Notes: generated by a model from the sequence alone, not told the origin. A stretch of DNA of 64,000 nucleotides from an uncultured Eubacterium sp. (GCA_910584875.1 CAJUDA010000002.1:16651-80650); one strand, 5' to 3'. Shown: positions 8,604-18,191, counted from the stretch's first letter. Translations and numbers: made by a program.

Positions 8604-9597
8604 TTGCCTTGCCCTCCTTTCCAAACGCTTTTGGAACGGTAAAACGCTCGATCAGCGGAACACAGAGGTTGCCGATGATGATCGCAAAGGATACGCCCTC
8701 TGCTGACTCCCCGAAGAAGCGGAACAATCCGGTGAGGAGACCGAGCAGGATACCAAAGATCACTTTTCCTTTCGGCGTGATCGGGCTGGTGACATAATCC
8801 GTCGCCATAAAGAAGGCTCCCAGCAAAAGTCCGCCGCCACAGAGCTCGAACAGGATCGGATACGGTGACGTCGCCATTCCGCCTGATACACAGGAATACA
8901 GGAAATTAAAGATCACAAAGGATCCGATATAGCATACCGGGATCTTCCAGTCGATAATGCGGCGCACAAGCAGATAAGCCGCACCCAGCAGGATCGCTGC
9001 TGCCGACGCCTCACCGATCGTACCGGTCGTCGTTCCCAGAAACATTTTCAAAAGATCCGGCAGTGACCCTCCGGATGCTGCTGCCTCTTTTACCTGCATC
9101 AGAGGCGTCGCACTACTGCTGGCATCTACGGCGATACCATACAGGATACTGCTTCCCTCTTTGATCGTAAAACTAGTCATGGCACTGCTGAATGACAGCA
9201 TCATAAAGCAACGTCCTGCCAGCGCCGGGTTCATAAAGTTCTGTCCCAGGCCGCCAAACATCTGTTTCGCCACAATGATGGCAAACACACCGCCGATGAC
9301 GCACATCCAGAGCGGGATCGTGGCGGGCAGGTTCAGCGCCAGCAAAAGTCCGGTCAGCAGCGCGCTAAAGTCATTCGTTGTTATCGGCTGTTTCATACAT
9401 TTCTGCCAGATATATTCTGACAATACGCAGGTTACACAGGTTGTCAGTATAACCAGTAACGCACTGATGCGGAAATTATAAATCCCGACCAGCGTCGCCG
9501 GAATCAGTGCGATCACTACATCTCTCATGATGGACTTCGTAGAAGAATTGTCCCGCACATGAGGAGATGAAGACACATTCAATAATTTTTCTTCCAT
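8596..9597 (-). CDS. rnfD: Rnf complex membrane subunit D, covalent FMN
   Basis: 333 aa from ATG 9597. GGAGG lies 8 bases upstream, within an alternative 5-codon extension starting at 9612. About ten membrane segments; the flavinylation motif SSATPL has Thr164. Together with RnfG it carries electrons across the membrane and couples to ion pumping. There is also the MFGGLGQNFMNPALAGR motif typical of RnfD/NqrB. Confidence 0.95.
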   Translation of the reverse strand: MEEKLLNVSSSPHVRDNSSTKSIMRDVVIALIPATLVGIYNFRISALLVILTTCVTCVLSEYIWQKCMKQPITTNDFSALLTGLLLALNLPATIPLWMCVIGGVFAIIVAKQMFGGLGQNFMNPALAGRCFMMLSFSSAMTSFTIKEGSSILYGIAVDASSSATPLMQVKEAAASGGSLPDLLKMFLGTTTGTIGEASAAAILLGAAYLLVRRIIDWKIPVCYIGSFVIFNFLYSCVSGGMATSPYPILFELCGGGLLLGAFFMATDYVTSPITPKGKVIFGILLGLLTGLFRFFGESAEGVSFAIIIGNLCVPLIERFTVPKAFGKEGKANE

Positions 9598-9627
9598 TTT
9601 CTTATCCTCCATTCTATAATGCCAGGG

Positions 9628-10953
9628 TTATTTCTTTCTACTTGCATCCATAACGGCACGTCTTGCCTGTTTGAAAATCTGTGTCAGGCGTCTCTTCGCC
9701 GGACAGACATAAGTACAGGTACCGCATTCATAGCATTCCATGCCATTGATCTTCTGGAAATAATCCAGATCATCCCTCTCTGCCGCCTGTGCCATCATCT
9801 GCGGAACCAGATGGCTCGGACATACATCCGCACAGCGTCCACAGCGGATACAGTTTGTCGGTTCCCACTCTGCCACTTCGTCTTTGCTCATGGCAAGGAT
9901 CGAGGAACTTGTCTTTGTAACCGGTGTGTTCAGGTCATACATCGCCATGCCCATCATCGGACCGCCGGAGATCAGTTTCTGTGCGCCTCCTTCTTTGAGT
10001 CCGCCTGCTTCCTCCAGCATCTCGGCATGGCTCATGCCGAATTTCACCTCATAGTTCTGAGGCTGCGCCATGGCGTCACCTGTCAGTGTAATGACTCTGC
10101 TCATGCTCGGGGTACTCCTGCAGACAGCATTGTAAACTGCGATGATCGTCTGTACATTGTCCACGATACAGCCTGCATCGGCCGGCAGCATCTTGGAATG
10201 GATCCGTCGTCCGGTTGCCACATATATGATCTGGCGTTCTGCCCCCTGTGGATATTTTGTCTTCAGGGTCTTCACCTCAATATCGGAATCCCCTTCCGTC
10301 AGATATTGCAGTTTGGCGATCGCCTCCGGTTTATTGTCTTCAATGGCGATGATCCCCTTTGCCTTATCAAACAGAGATAATACAACGCGAAGTCCCTGTA
10401 TGATCTCTTCCGGTTTCTCCAGCATCAGCCGGTAATCCGATGTCAGATACGGCTCACACTCGGCACCGTTTACAATAACATAATCAATATCCTCTTCATT
10501 CTTTGGTGTTACTTTTACATTTGTCGGAAAACCAGCTCCGCCCATACCGACAATGCCGGCATCTTTGATGATCTGGCGGATCTGCTCCTTCGATAATGTC
10601 GTGTAATCTCTTTCTTCTCCGAGTCCTTCTACGGGCGTGTACTCACCGTCGTTGGCAATCACTACACAGGTAGCTTTTGCGCCGGATGACAGCAGTCTTG
10701 GCTCGATTTTTTTTACTTCCCCGGATACAGAACTTACGATATTGGCTGAAATGAATCCGCTCGCTTCACCAATGATCTGACCCATCTTCACTGTATCTCC
10801 CACAGCGACAACAGGCGTTGCAGGGGCCCCGATGTGCTGGCTCATAGAGAAAACAAGTTCCTCTTTTGGCTCCATCACCTGAATCGGGCGGTCCATACTC
10901 AGCTCTTTTCCCTCATATGGATGTGTTCCCCCTTTAAAGGTTGACTGTCCCAA
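9628..10953 (-). CDS. rnfC: Rnf complex subunit C, NADH-binding Fe-S protein
   Basis: 441 aa from a TTG at 10951-10953. An ATG and a GTG lie 30-39 bases upstream but have no Shine-Dalgarno and would begin at the transcription start; the TTG has TAAAGGAGGA 7 bases before it and gives the usual N-terminus (LGQSTFKGGTHP). Domains: N-terminal barrel, a Rossmann-like NADH/FMN domain related to NuoF (GMGGAGFPTNVK), a soluble ligand-binding loop, and two [4Fe-4S] motifs near the C-terminus (CIRCGRCADVCP, CYECGTCTYVCP). Site of NAD+ reduction. First gene of the operon. Confidence 0.95.
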   Translation of the reverse strand: MGQSTFKGGTHPYEGKELSMDRPIQVMEPKEELVFSMSQHIGAPATPVVAVGDTVKMGQIIGEASGFISANIVSSVSGEVKKIEPRLLSSGAKATCVVIANDGEYTPVEGLGEERDYTTLSKEQIRQIIKDAGIVGMGGAGFPTNVKVTPKNEEDIDYVIVNGAECEPYLTSDYRLMLEKPEEIIQGLRVVLSLFDKAKGIIAIEDNKPEAIAKLQYLTEGDSDIEVKTLKTKYPQGAERQIIYVATGRRIHSKMLPADAGCIVDNVQTIIAVYNAVCRSTPSMSRVITLTGDAMAQPQNYEVKFGMSHAEMLEEAGGLKEGGAQKLISGGPMMGMAMYDLNTPVTKTSSSILAMSKDEVAEWEPTNCIRCGRCADVCPSHLVPQMMAQAAERDDLDYFQKINGMECYECGTCTYVCPAKRRLTQIFKQARRAVMDASRKK

Positions 10954-10993
10954 TGAAATTTCCTCCTTTACCGATTTTTTCATACATAGCACT

Positions 10994-11021
10994 ATTATAA
11001 CACAATAAACAAAAAGTACAA
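10994..11021 (-). promoter_or_regulatory. Promoter of the rnf operon
   Basis: -10 TATAAT (10994-10999), 16-bp spacer, -35 TTGTAC (11016-11021). Predicted start near 10987, which leaves a leader of about 33 nt to the TTG start of rnfC and supports that start choice. Confidence 0.6.
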
Positions 11022-11101
11022 GTTTTCGACAAACATTTCATACTGTAACCTTTTGCCTGTTTTTTCATAGACTACTATAACAACTTATGAAGGATGTTCC
11101 A

Positions 11102-11836
11102 ATGTTAAGACGACTATTTGACTCTGTGGAGAAAAAACATGTATCCCCCCATGATCTCCGGCTTATCCGGCGAAAACGGCATACCGCCAGCGATATCCAT
11201 GCAGCCCCTCCCACCAGGGAACAGCTGTCCCATATGGCAGGGGAATGCAATGCGATCGACGTCAGCGAATGGCAGGGAAGGATCGACTGGGAGCGGGTAG
11301 CACGGCACGGCATCTGCTACAGCTACATCCGCGCCTGCGTGGGCAGCCGTTATATTGATAAACAGTTCCGGCGCAACTACCGGGAGGCGGAGCGGCATGG
11401 CGTCCGTACCGGCTTCTATCACTATGTCACAGCAAGGTCTGTCAGCCAGGCACGCAGACAGGCGCGGTTCTTCGCCCGCACCATCGCCCCTTACCGCTAC
11501 AGCCTGCGTCCCGTATTAGATTTTGAGAGTTTTGGAAGATTAAACCGGGATGAGATCAACCGGATCGCCCTTGTCTATCTGCGGGAACTTGAACGTTACA
11601 CCCGGCACAGACCGGCTATCTACTCTGACAGCAATAATGCGGTCAACACCTTTAAAGACCGGCGGCTGACAAGATACCCCCTCTGGGTCGCCGCCTATGG
11701 AGTGCGGCGTCCGGAAACCGGAAACTGGGGCACCTACAGTATGTGGCAGTATGCCGATGACGGCAGGATCCCCGGGATCCGCGACGACAGCGTGGACCTG
11801 GACCACTACCGGAGAGGACTTGTGATCAGGCGCTAG
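11102..11836 (+). CDS. GH25 family lysozyme-like hydrolase
   Basis: 244 aa from ATG 11102 (AAGGA 7 bases upstream; ATG 11087 is an alternative). The GH25 muramidase fold is clear: the N-terminal DVSEWQGRIDW with catalytic Asp, then YIRACVGSRYIDKQF, the FYHYVTA strand, and LDFES with the catalytic acid residues; VDLDHY closes the barrel. It would cleave the MurNAc-GlcNAc bonds of peptidoglycan. There is no signal peptide or membrane segment, and the first 60 residues are very basic, so export is not obvious. The stop shares a CTAG with the stop of the convergent MATE gene. Confidence 0.88.
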   Translation: MLRRLFDSVEKKHVSPHDLRLIRRKRHTASDIHAAPPTREQLSHMAGECNAIDVSEWQGRIDWERVARHGICYSYIRACVGSRYIDKQFRRNYREAERHGVRTGFYHYVTARSVSQARRQARFFARTIAPYRYSLRPVLDFESFGRLNRDEINRIALVYLRELERYTRHRPAIYSDSNNAVNTFKDRRLTRYPLWVAAYGVRRPETGNWGTYSMWQYADDGRIPGIRDDSVDLDHYRRGLVIRR

Positions 11837-13209
11837 TCTGCCACGATATTCTGGATCCAGATCCCTTTTCTGAACAGGATAAATCCCACTGCCGCCTTGA
11901 TGAAATCCAGGGAGTAGTACAGGGTATAGATAACCAGCACCGGCAGTCCGGTAAAATGTACGATGCAGTAAATAAAAGGGATGGCTACGCACCAGGAGAA
12001 ACCACTGTCAAACAGAAAGGTAATGACTGTTCTCCCCCCGGAACGGATCGTAAAATATGCCGCATGGAGAAACGCCTGCATCGGCATAAGATAAGCCGTG
12101 ATCCGGATCATGGCGCCTGCCATGTCGCGCACCTCCCCGGTCGTATTGTATAATCCGGGAAATACCCCGGACAACAGGATCATCAGCAGACTGGTAATAA
12201 CCGTACAAAAGACCGAAAAGGCGATCACCTTCGCCGCCGTATCCTTTGCCCGTTCAAATTCGCCTGCCCCCAGCTGCTGTCCGACCATGATCGCCACGGC
12301 ACTGCCCATGGCGATAAAGACGACATTAAAAAGATTGCCAATGGTCGACGATATGTTCGTCGCCGCCACCACCGTAAACCCCCGCACGGAAAAGCACTGG
12401 TTCACCAGTGCGATTCCGGCGGACCAGAGCGCCTCATTGACAAGCAGCGGCGACCCCTTCTTCACAATATCCAGCGCCAGCCGGCGCGGTACCCGGAGAC
12501 TCCGGTATACCCCGTTGACAAACTGGTTTTGTTCTCTCTTGTGATGTGTCCAGATCACAACGATGGCACACTCTACGATCCTCGCCAGTACGGTAGCGGC
12601 CGCAGCGCCCGCCACCCCCATCCGGGGAGCGCCAAATTTTCCAAAAATCAGCACATAATTCCCTGCCAGATTGACAAATACGGCGACGATCCCCGCAACC
12701 ATGGGAAGTATTGTCTGTCCGGTCTCCCGCAGGGTACTGGCATAGATCTGCACAATAACAAAAGGGATGATCTCCAGCAGGATGACCATCAGATATTCTT
12801 TCCCATACTGAAATGTCTGCTGCAGATTGCCTTCTTCCCCACTGGTCAGATAAAGCCGGATCAGACTTTCCCCGCAGGTGATCAGAATGACGAATGCCAC
12901 CACTGCGATGATCATGCCGAACAATATCTTAAACCGGAACGTATCACGCAATCCCTTGTGATCCCCGTGTCCATAAAATTGTGCGCCAAATATGCCGGCT
13001 CCTGACAACCCGCCAAATACTAGCAGGTTAAAAACAAAAATCAGCTGGTTGACGATCGCCACGCCCGACATCGGCTCCGTCCCCAGCTGACCTACCATGA
13101 TATTATCCAGAAACCCGACGAAATTCGTAATGGCATTCTGGATCATGATCGGCACCGCCAGCAACAGCAGCCGTTTATAAAATTGTCTCGTACCTATTAA
13201 ATGTCTCAT
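11833..13209 (-). CDS. MATE family efflux transporter
   Basis: 458 aa with about twelve membrane segments in two homologous halves, the DinF/NorM-type multidrug and toxin extrusion fold. The N-terminal half carries the conserved LAVPIMIQNAITNFVGFLDNIMVGQLG; the second half has MGSAVAIMVGQQLGAGE. It probably exports organic cations or peptides using an ion gradient; the substrate is unknown. Ends tail-to-tail with the GH25 gene, the two TAG stops sharing the same CTAG. Confidence 0.92.
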   Translation of the reverse strand: MRHLIGTRQFYKRLLLLAVPIMIQNAITNFVGFLDNIMVGQLGTEPMSGVAIVNQLIFVFNLLVFGGLSGAGIFGAQFYGHGDHKGLRDTFRFKILFGMIIAVVAFVILITCGESLIRLYLTSGEEGNLQQTFQYGKEYLMVILLEIIPFVIVQIYASTLRETGQTILPMVAGIVAVFVNLAGNYVLIFGKFGAPRMGVAGAAAATVLARIVECAIVVIWTHHKREQNQFVNGVYRSLRVPRRLALDIVKKGSPLLVNEALWSAGIALVNQCFSVRGFTVVAATNISSTIGNLFNVVFIAMGSAVAIMVGQQLGAGEFERAKDTAAKVIAFSVFCTVITSLLMILLSGVFPGLYNTTGEVRDMAGAMIRITAYLMPMQAFLHAAYFTIRSGGRTVITFLFDSGFSWCVAIPFIYCIVHFTGLPVLVIYTLYYSLDFIKAAVGFILFRKGIWIQNIVAD

Positions 13210-13269
13210 CTTTTATTTTCTCCCTTCCAGGGCATTGGTAATTTCCCGTCAGTCATCCGTACTTTTCCG

Positions 13270-13284
13270 GGTGCCGTGGAGCTA
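13270..13284. repeat. Half copy of the dispersed palindrome
   Basis: GGTGCCGTGGAGCTA, matching the right arm of the palindrome described at 29549-29586 and 48858-48895. It contains the stop codon of the lipoprotein gene on the minus strand. Confidence 0.45.
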
Positions 13285-14658
13285 ACCACAATAATCATCC
13301 GTCCACAAATGGTCATAATAGTATTCATAATACTCCGGCATACCTTTTTCAACCAGTTTACTTTTTCCCGTCCGGCAGTCGAACAGCCGGTAACGTTCTC
13401 CCTCGATATCGTCTGCGTCCTGTCTCAGATACGCCTTTTCTTCTCCCAGTGATTGAAATTTACCTGTATTGTATTGGATCTCTGTGATCCCTTTTTCGGA
13501 TTTTGCCCGGTCATAGTATAGATAATTGCGGAATTTCTTCAGCCCGCCCTGTTTCTTTTTCCCATATTTCTGCATACATTCGCTCAGCCCCGGTTCATAC
13601 TGCAGTGTATCCCCCTGCCTCAAGCCACGGCTCAGGATAACATCCTGGATATGCCAGCAGCTGCCCTCTGTCCATTCCAGTGACAGAGTAAGATAAAGTC
13701 TCTCTCCCACAATATCCAGGTCCATATCACAGTTCCGGATGGCGTCTTCCCGGATCCCCGCCTCACCGGACAGCAGATGTTTTATCTCTTCTTCCGTCAC
13801 AAATGACTCTGCCTGCTGTGTGGAAAGATCCATCTGTCTCAGCTCGATACGTTTTTTGTCCCCTTCGGGATACCAGCTGTAATAAACGGCATCCCTGCCG
13901 GCAATTACTGTTCTTTCAAGATCCTCTCCCTCCGGCTCCGGGAGATCAATACGGGTCACCTGGTCCGTCCCCCGATCCCACACTTCGACAAACGCTTCCT
14001 CTGACCGGTTTGTCACAAAATATACCTTCCCGCCAAACCGGTATATATCCCCATAAAAATACGGTTTGACTGATACGGTCTCTTTCTTTTTACGCTTCCA
14101 GTCATAACACAGAAGTTTCCCGGATGCATCATACGGAACATAATAAATGGAATCTTCGTCCATGCAGGGATGACGATTGTCATACGAGCAGCCCGGTATA
14201 TCCTCCAGCCGTTCCTCTTTCCCGACAACTGGTTTCTCGGCACCTTCCCCGTCGGAAACGATGGGCATATGGCAGATCCAGTACCGGTCCTCGTAGTCCA
14301 CATCATCATCCCCGTTCCAGAAACTCTTTGTGTAAAAAATCCTGTCATTCTCCACCCGGAGAATGCTAAGAAGACCCGGCACTTCAAAAGTTTTTTTCTT
14401 ATTTGTCCGGACGGATATCTGGATCAGTTCGTCTTTCTCATCATCCGCCAGATAGAGACAATTTTTTGAACAATATGTATGGTTTTCCAGAGAACTGTCC
14501 GCCCCTTTTTTTGTTTCATCAAAGAGAATTGCCTCACCCGAAACTGCATTCCCGGATGTAACGCTCTGGGACGTCAGGTTTTCTACGGAATTGCCACAGC
14601 CCGACAATAAGACCGTTATCACACATAAAATGCTGATCGATCGCCAATGTTTTTTCAT
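13282..14658 (-). CDS. Putative lipoprotein, beta-propeller-like
   Basis: 458 aa from ATG 14658 (GGAGG six bases upstream). The N-terminus is a lipoprotein signal with lipobox LLSGC. The rest is a series of short beta-strand units with Tyr/Trp/Asp-rich turns (CLYLADDEKDELIQISVRTNKKK, SIYYVPYDASGKLLCYD, KVYFVTNRSEEAFVEVWD), which resembles DUF5050-type propeller proteins that often sit outside the membrane. Function not recognised. A membrane-anchored exported protein is likely. 72 bp upstream of the MATE gene on the same strand. Confidence 0.6.
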   Translation of the reverse strand: MKKHWRSISILCVITVLLSGCGNSVENLTSQSVTSGNAVSGEAILFDETKKGADSSLENHTYCSKNCLYLADDEKDELIQISVRTNKKKTFEVPGLLSILRVENDRIFYTKSFWNGDDDVDYEDRYWICHMPIVSDGEGAEKPVVGKEERLEDIPGCSYDNRHPCMDEDSIYYVPYDASGKLLCYDWKRKKKETVSVKPYFYGDIYRFGGKVYFVTNRSEEAFVEVWDRGTDQVTRIDLPEPEGEDLERTVIAGRDAVYYSWYPEGDKKRIELRQMDLSTQQAESFVTEEEIKHLLSGEAGIREDAIRNCDMDLDIVGERLYLTLSLEWTEGSCWHIQDVILSRGLRQGDTLQYEPGLSECMQKYGKKKQGGLKKFRNYLYYDRAKSEKGITEIQYNTGKFQSLGEEKAYLRQDADDIEGERYRLFDCRTGKSKLVEKGMPEYYEYYYDHLWTDDYCG

Positions 14659-14731
14659 AATAACCCTCCGGTTCAATTTGCATTTCATTCATTGTAACAA
14701 AGGCACCTTATTTCGTCAACAGTCGCATCCT

Positions 14732-15928
14732 TCACGATTTGCCCCGCCTCTCTAATTCATAGTATTCCAGCACATATTCTTCTCCATTGTGCGGATCTGT
14801 CTTCGTCTCTGTATCCACACAGGAAAATCCGAGCGACTGGCACAATGCCCTGGCAGCTGCATTTTTACTCCGACAGGAAACACGGAACCTGTCTGCCCGC
14901 TTCTCTCCAAAAACATAACGGATCAGGCACTGCAGAATCTGTTTGCCATATCCCTTTCCGGTAAAATCCGGTCCGATCGCAATCCCTGTATCTGACCAGA
15001 CACTGTCTTCCCACGTATTCTTTTCTGCCCCGTCAACCCCTGCCCAGCCGATCGCCTGTCCACTTCCTTTTTCATAGACAAGCCACGCATCATGGGATTT
15101 CTGGAATTCAATCGTTTTTCTGATATTTTTTCTGGCATGCTCTTCATCCAAAACAGGGCTCCAAAGCATATGCTGTGCACTCTCTTCCCTCGATAATATA
15201 TTTTTATAAAGAGCTCTCCAGTCCCCATACGTACCTTTTTTCAGCTGGATATCCTCTGTCGCCAACCATTGCATGTCAGTCCTTCCCCCTTTAAACTCCT
15301 TCTCTCTCAGTGTATCCATCACGATTTTTGAGTCTCTTTTCCCTTCTTCTGTCAGCGGTCTGGTCCGGTCTTCCTCCCAGCCATGATCCGGCTGTGCATG
15401 GCGCACAAAATATACTTTTGTCATACCGGCACCGATCCATATATAATTTCTATCTTTGGTGATCTTCTGAATCTGTCCTCCATTTGCCAATGCAACCTGT
15501 AGGGAAGGTTGATTGTCATTGTGAATGATAAGAAGAAACGAATCCATCCCCATTTTTTTCCCTTCCTCGACCAATCGTGCCAGAAATTTTTTCCCGAGTC
15601 CTCTGTTTCTCTCGGAAGGACGGATACAATACCCGGTATTGCCGCCCTCTTCCAGCAGCCGGTCCGTCAGGCAATGGCGCAACTTGCCAAAGCCTACTGG
15701 TCTGTCATCCTCAAAAAAAACAAAAATAGTTTCCGGGACCTTCCATCCATCTAAGATTTCTGTCTGCCTGGAACATGCGTCGGCTCTTTTCAGCCACTCC
15801 TGAAACTCATCCCTATTTTTCCCGGCTGCCGGGTTGATAAATCCATTTTCTTCCGCTGGCAGTTCCTCAAACATTTGATAGATCTCCCTTCCCTCTTCCA
15901 GACCTAATTTTCTTATATACAACGACAT
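14732..15928 (-). CDS. Chimera: GNAT acetyltransferase, truncated histidine phosphatase, GNAT acetyltransferase
   Basis: 398 aa in three parts. Residues 1-166 are a complete GNAT acetyltransferase with the acetyl-CoA loop RNRGLGKKF. Residues 169-210 are the first 40 or so residues of a histidine phosphatase (MTKVYFVRHAQPDHG with the RH-A/G catalytic signature, then LTEEGKRDS). The remaining phosphatase body is missing. Residues 219-398 are a second GNAT (RimJ-like, GKGYGKQIL). The codons just before Met219 read AAAGGGGGAAGG, a ribosome-binding site now translated as Lys-Gly-Gly-Arg. This suggests an in-frame deletion that fused separate genes. Overlaps the upstream gene by 16 bp. Whether the chimera is functional is unknown. 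Confidence 0.75.
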   Translation of the reverse strand: MSLYIRKLGLEEGREIYQMFEELPAEENGFINPAAGKNRDEFQEWLKRADACSRQTEILDGWKVPETIFVFFEDDRPVGFGKLRHCLTDRLLEEGGNTGYCIRPSERNRGLGKKFLARLVEEGKKMGMDSFLLIIHNDNQPSLQVALANGGQIQKITKDRNYIWIGAGMTKVYFVRHAQPDHGWEEDRTRPLTEEGKRDSKIVMDTLREKEFKGGRTDMQWLATEDIQLKKGTYGDWRALYKNILSREESAQHMLWSPVLDEEHARKNIRKTIEFQKSHDAWLVYEKGSGQAIGWAGVDGAEKNTWEDSVWSDTGIAIGPDFTGKGYGKQILQCLIRYVFGEKRADRFRVSCRSKNAAARALCQSLGFSCVDTETKTDPHNGEEYVLEYYELERRGKS

Positions 15929-16797
15929 ATCGCATCTCCTTCTGTCTCTCTCTGACCATCTGTCAGTCTGCTTACCAACTCGCCAATTCGCTCTGTACAG
16001 TCTGCTTCACGCACTTCCTTCTTCCGCCAGTCATCCGAAAGCGGAAAATAAATTTTATCATTGACTGCTTTTCCCATATCCCACTTCCCGTCTGCATTCT
16101 GATTTTTATACAGCCAGTCCACGACAAAATCCAGTTTACCGACAGCATATTTATAAAAGGAAAGCAGTTCGATCGCCGCAAGATAGCGGCTGGCATTTTT
16201 ACTTTCAAAAACGGGAGGCAGAATGGATAGTCCACTCTCGTAAATGTAATAAATCCCGTTATCCCTGCTGATCACATGATCAACTACTGCACACTCCATC
16301 CTTTCATCCAGGCAGCCCTGCATAAGAGAGATCGGATAAAAATTCACAAAATCGATCCGTTTTCCGCCTCTGGGTTTCATACCAAGAATGCTGTGAAAAG
16401 CAGCGGCATATTCATCCTGATCATACGCACCCTTTGCAAAAGCACTGTTTATAATATCCGCCCACTGTCTGGCAACCTGATTTGCCTTTGGACTGTCACA
16501 GGTAAATCTTCTGATCCAGGCAGCAAGTATCAAAGATGTAAAAATGTCCCAGTCATGCAGCTTCTCTCTTCTGTCCGGAATACTGCTTTTTCCTGCCAGA
16601 CAATCCTCCATATAACCAACTGCTTTCTGGATACACTCATCTTCCATCGTATATCCCAATCGTTCCAGTCGCCGGAGTGCCTGTTCTGTCGTGAGCGCCG
16701 CGCCATAAGACCGGGATAACGTATGGAAACATCCCCATTTTCCATCCTCTTCCTGTAATGCTATGATCTGCCTTGCCCATTTGCCACCCTTGTGCAT
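15913..16797 (-). CDS. Alpha-toroid (prenyltransferase/squalene-cyclase-like repeat) protein, function unknown
   Basis: 294 aa. It carries two copies of the glutamine-tryptophan-like repeat that stabilises alpha-alpha toroids: ALQEEDGKWG near residue 13 and NQNADGKWDMG near residue 234. This is the fold of terpene cyclases and prenyltransferase repeats. The DXDD catalytic motif of squalene-hopene cyclases is not visible, so a cyclase function should not be assumed. No signal peptide. Its end overlaps the start of the chimeric gene by 16 bp, so the two are probably co-transcribed. Confidence 0.55.
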   Translation of the reverse strand: MHKGGKWARQIIALQEEDGKWGCFHTLSRSYGAALTTEQALRRLERLGYTMEDECIQKAVGYMEDCLAGKSSIPDRREKLHDWDIFTSLILAAWIRRFTCDSPKANQVARQWADIINSAFAKGAYDQDEYAAAFHSILGMKPRGGKRIDFVNFYPISLMQGCLDERMECAVVDHVISRDNGIYYIYESGLSILPPVFESKNASRYLAAIELLSFYKYAVGKLDFVVDWLYKNQNADGKWDMGKAVNDKIYFPLSDDWRKKEVREADCTERIGELVSRLTDGQRETEGDAICRCI

Positions 16798-16811
16798 GAT
16801 ATTGCCTCCCT

Positions 16812-17474
16812 TTAAAAAAATGAGGTACGAAACGCCTCAGGAAGATTTCCTATGGATACAACCCCTTCCGGGACATCCCTCCCTGAGCGGTTCAGCCACA
16901 GCGCATGGATCCCCAGCGCACCTGCCCCTCTCACATCGCTGCCCAGCGAATCCCCGATATGGAGCACCTCCCCGGCATCCAGTCCGGCCGTATGTAACGC
17001 CAGCCGGAAGATCTCTTCTCTTGGTTTATAGGATCTGACATCTTCACTTGTGATAACCCCTGCTGGTTTCAAACGATGATATGCCAATGCGCTCTGGATA
17101 TCTTTTGTGTCAATATTAGAAACAATGTATATGGGCAGCGGACACCTCTCAAAAAATTCTCTGGAGTCCTCAAATATCGGCGGCTTTACCCAATGCTCAA
17201 ACATCATACCGCCCAATTCGCCTGCATCGGCATCTGAACCAAATTCCTGTAATGTCTTCTTTAATGACCTGTATTCCAGTTCTCTTTGCGTCTCAAACGT
17301 GTCTCCGTAGGAATTCATGTACAATGTCTGAAACTCCTGCCACCAGAAAGCGCCGATCTGCGCCCGGTCACTGGCTTGTCCCGTCGACATAATGATCCTT
17401 GTGATTTTATCGATGACATCGCCATCTTCGTGTACAACCGTACCATAAAAATCAAGAAATACCGCCTTCACCAT
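16812..17474 (-). CDS. HAD superfamily hydrolase
   Basis: 220 aa. Motif I is LDFYGT at residues 7-12: nucleophile Asp8, with Tyr where phosphatases have the second Asp. This is the pattern of dehalogenase-like HADs and some related phosphatases. Motif II is the Ser/Thr in IVSN (about 133-136), motif III a Lys before the C-terminal GDSLGSDVRGAG (motif IV). A helical cap lies between motifs I and II. The substrate cannot be predicted. The gene is 14 bp upstream of the toroid gene, in the same transcription direction. Confidence 0.82.
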   Translation of the reverse strand: MVKAVFLDFYGTVVHEDGDVIDKITRIIMSTGQASDRAQIGAFWWQEFQTLYMNSYGDTFETQRELEYRSLKKTLQEFGSDADAGELGGMMFEHWVKPPIFEDSREFFERCPLPIYIVSNIDTKDIQSALAYHRLKPAGVITSEDVRSYKPREEIFRLALHTAGLDAGEVLHIGDSLGSDVRGAGALGIHALWLNRSGRDVPEGVVSIGNLPEAFRTSFF

Positions 17475-17529
17475 CTATCTCTCTCCTATTCTTCTGTTTT
17501 TTTGCCGTCAGCCATTTTGACTGCCTGTG

Positions 17530-18183
17530 TCATGAACCAATTCTTATTTGTACCTCTCTCATAAACAGCTGAAAGCTTGGCGATTTATTGACATCTGGAT
17601 TCATGTATGTGCCGATTTCATCTGCCCATATTGATTTATATTTTCCAATTTCCCGATAAGTAGGACAATCTTTCACAAACTTTTTCAAACCGCCCTTATA
17701 TACAACATTTGCCAGCACTTCCCATGTACCGCAAATGTGATCCTGCTTATATTCTTTAAAAATACTCTCCCGGGCATCCGGGTATGCTTTGAACAACGCC
17801 TCTTTATCTCCTAACAGCCACGCTTCCATTTCTTCCACCGCAATGCAAAAGACATGATCGATAAAAATCATTGCCCCTAAAGCCCTCATTTCTAATTCTT
17901 TTCTAAATTCATCCGTATTCCTGCGATCATTATCCAAAACAATGATAATCGCCGCATCAATATTTTGAAGACTTTTTTCAAATCCTTTTAAATAGATGCC
18001 TAAATCATTTAGAAGTTTATTTGTCTTCACACTTTTATGCACCGGATTCTTTTTAAATCCACCTATTCCTTTAAATGCCTTGCAGTCATATGTAACCGAC
18101 TCTTTACCCATAACCAGTTTATCCATAATATGCCTGATCAGCACTTCCCCTGACATATCCTCAATCAAAAACTGTAAATGCAT
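17530..18183 (-). CDS. TOPRIM-fold DUF4276-like protein, partner of the AAA ATPase
   Basis: 217 aa. The N-terminal half has the TOPRIM layout: strand FLIEDMSGE with Glu8 and Glu13, and later IIIVLDNDRR with Asp84 and Asp86, the acidic residues that bind metal in OLD-type nucleases and primases. The second half has the family stretch EEMEAWLLGDKEAL. TOPRIM proteins paired with SMC/ABC-like ATPases act as nucleases in several phage-defence systems (OLD, Gabija and PARIS-type arrangements). It begins 8 bp after the ATPase gene, so both are one operon. The nuclease role is inferred. Confidence 0.7.
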   Translation of the reverse strand: MHLQFLIEDMSGEVLIRHIMDKLVMGKESVTYDCKAFKGIGGFKKNPVHKSVKTNKLLNDLGIYLKGFEKSLQNIDAAIIIVLDNDRRNTDEFRKELEMRALGAMIFIDHVFCIAVEEMEAWLLGDKEALFKAYPDARESIFKEYKQDHICGTWEVLANVVYKGGLKKFVKDCPTYREIGKYKSIWADEIGTYMNPDVNKSPSFQLFMREVQIRIGS

Positions 18184-18191
18184 ATGTTCTC

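Noticed and set aside
10954..10992. ATG and GTG starts for rnfC upstream of 10953.
   Set aside because: They sit at or just after the predicted transcription start and lack a ribosome-binding site; the TTG has one and gives the family N-terminus.
15913..16797. Terpene cyclase function for the toroid-repeat protein.
   Set aside because: Only the QW-like structural repeats are visible; the catalytic DXDD motif of cyclases is missing.
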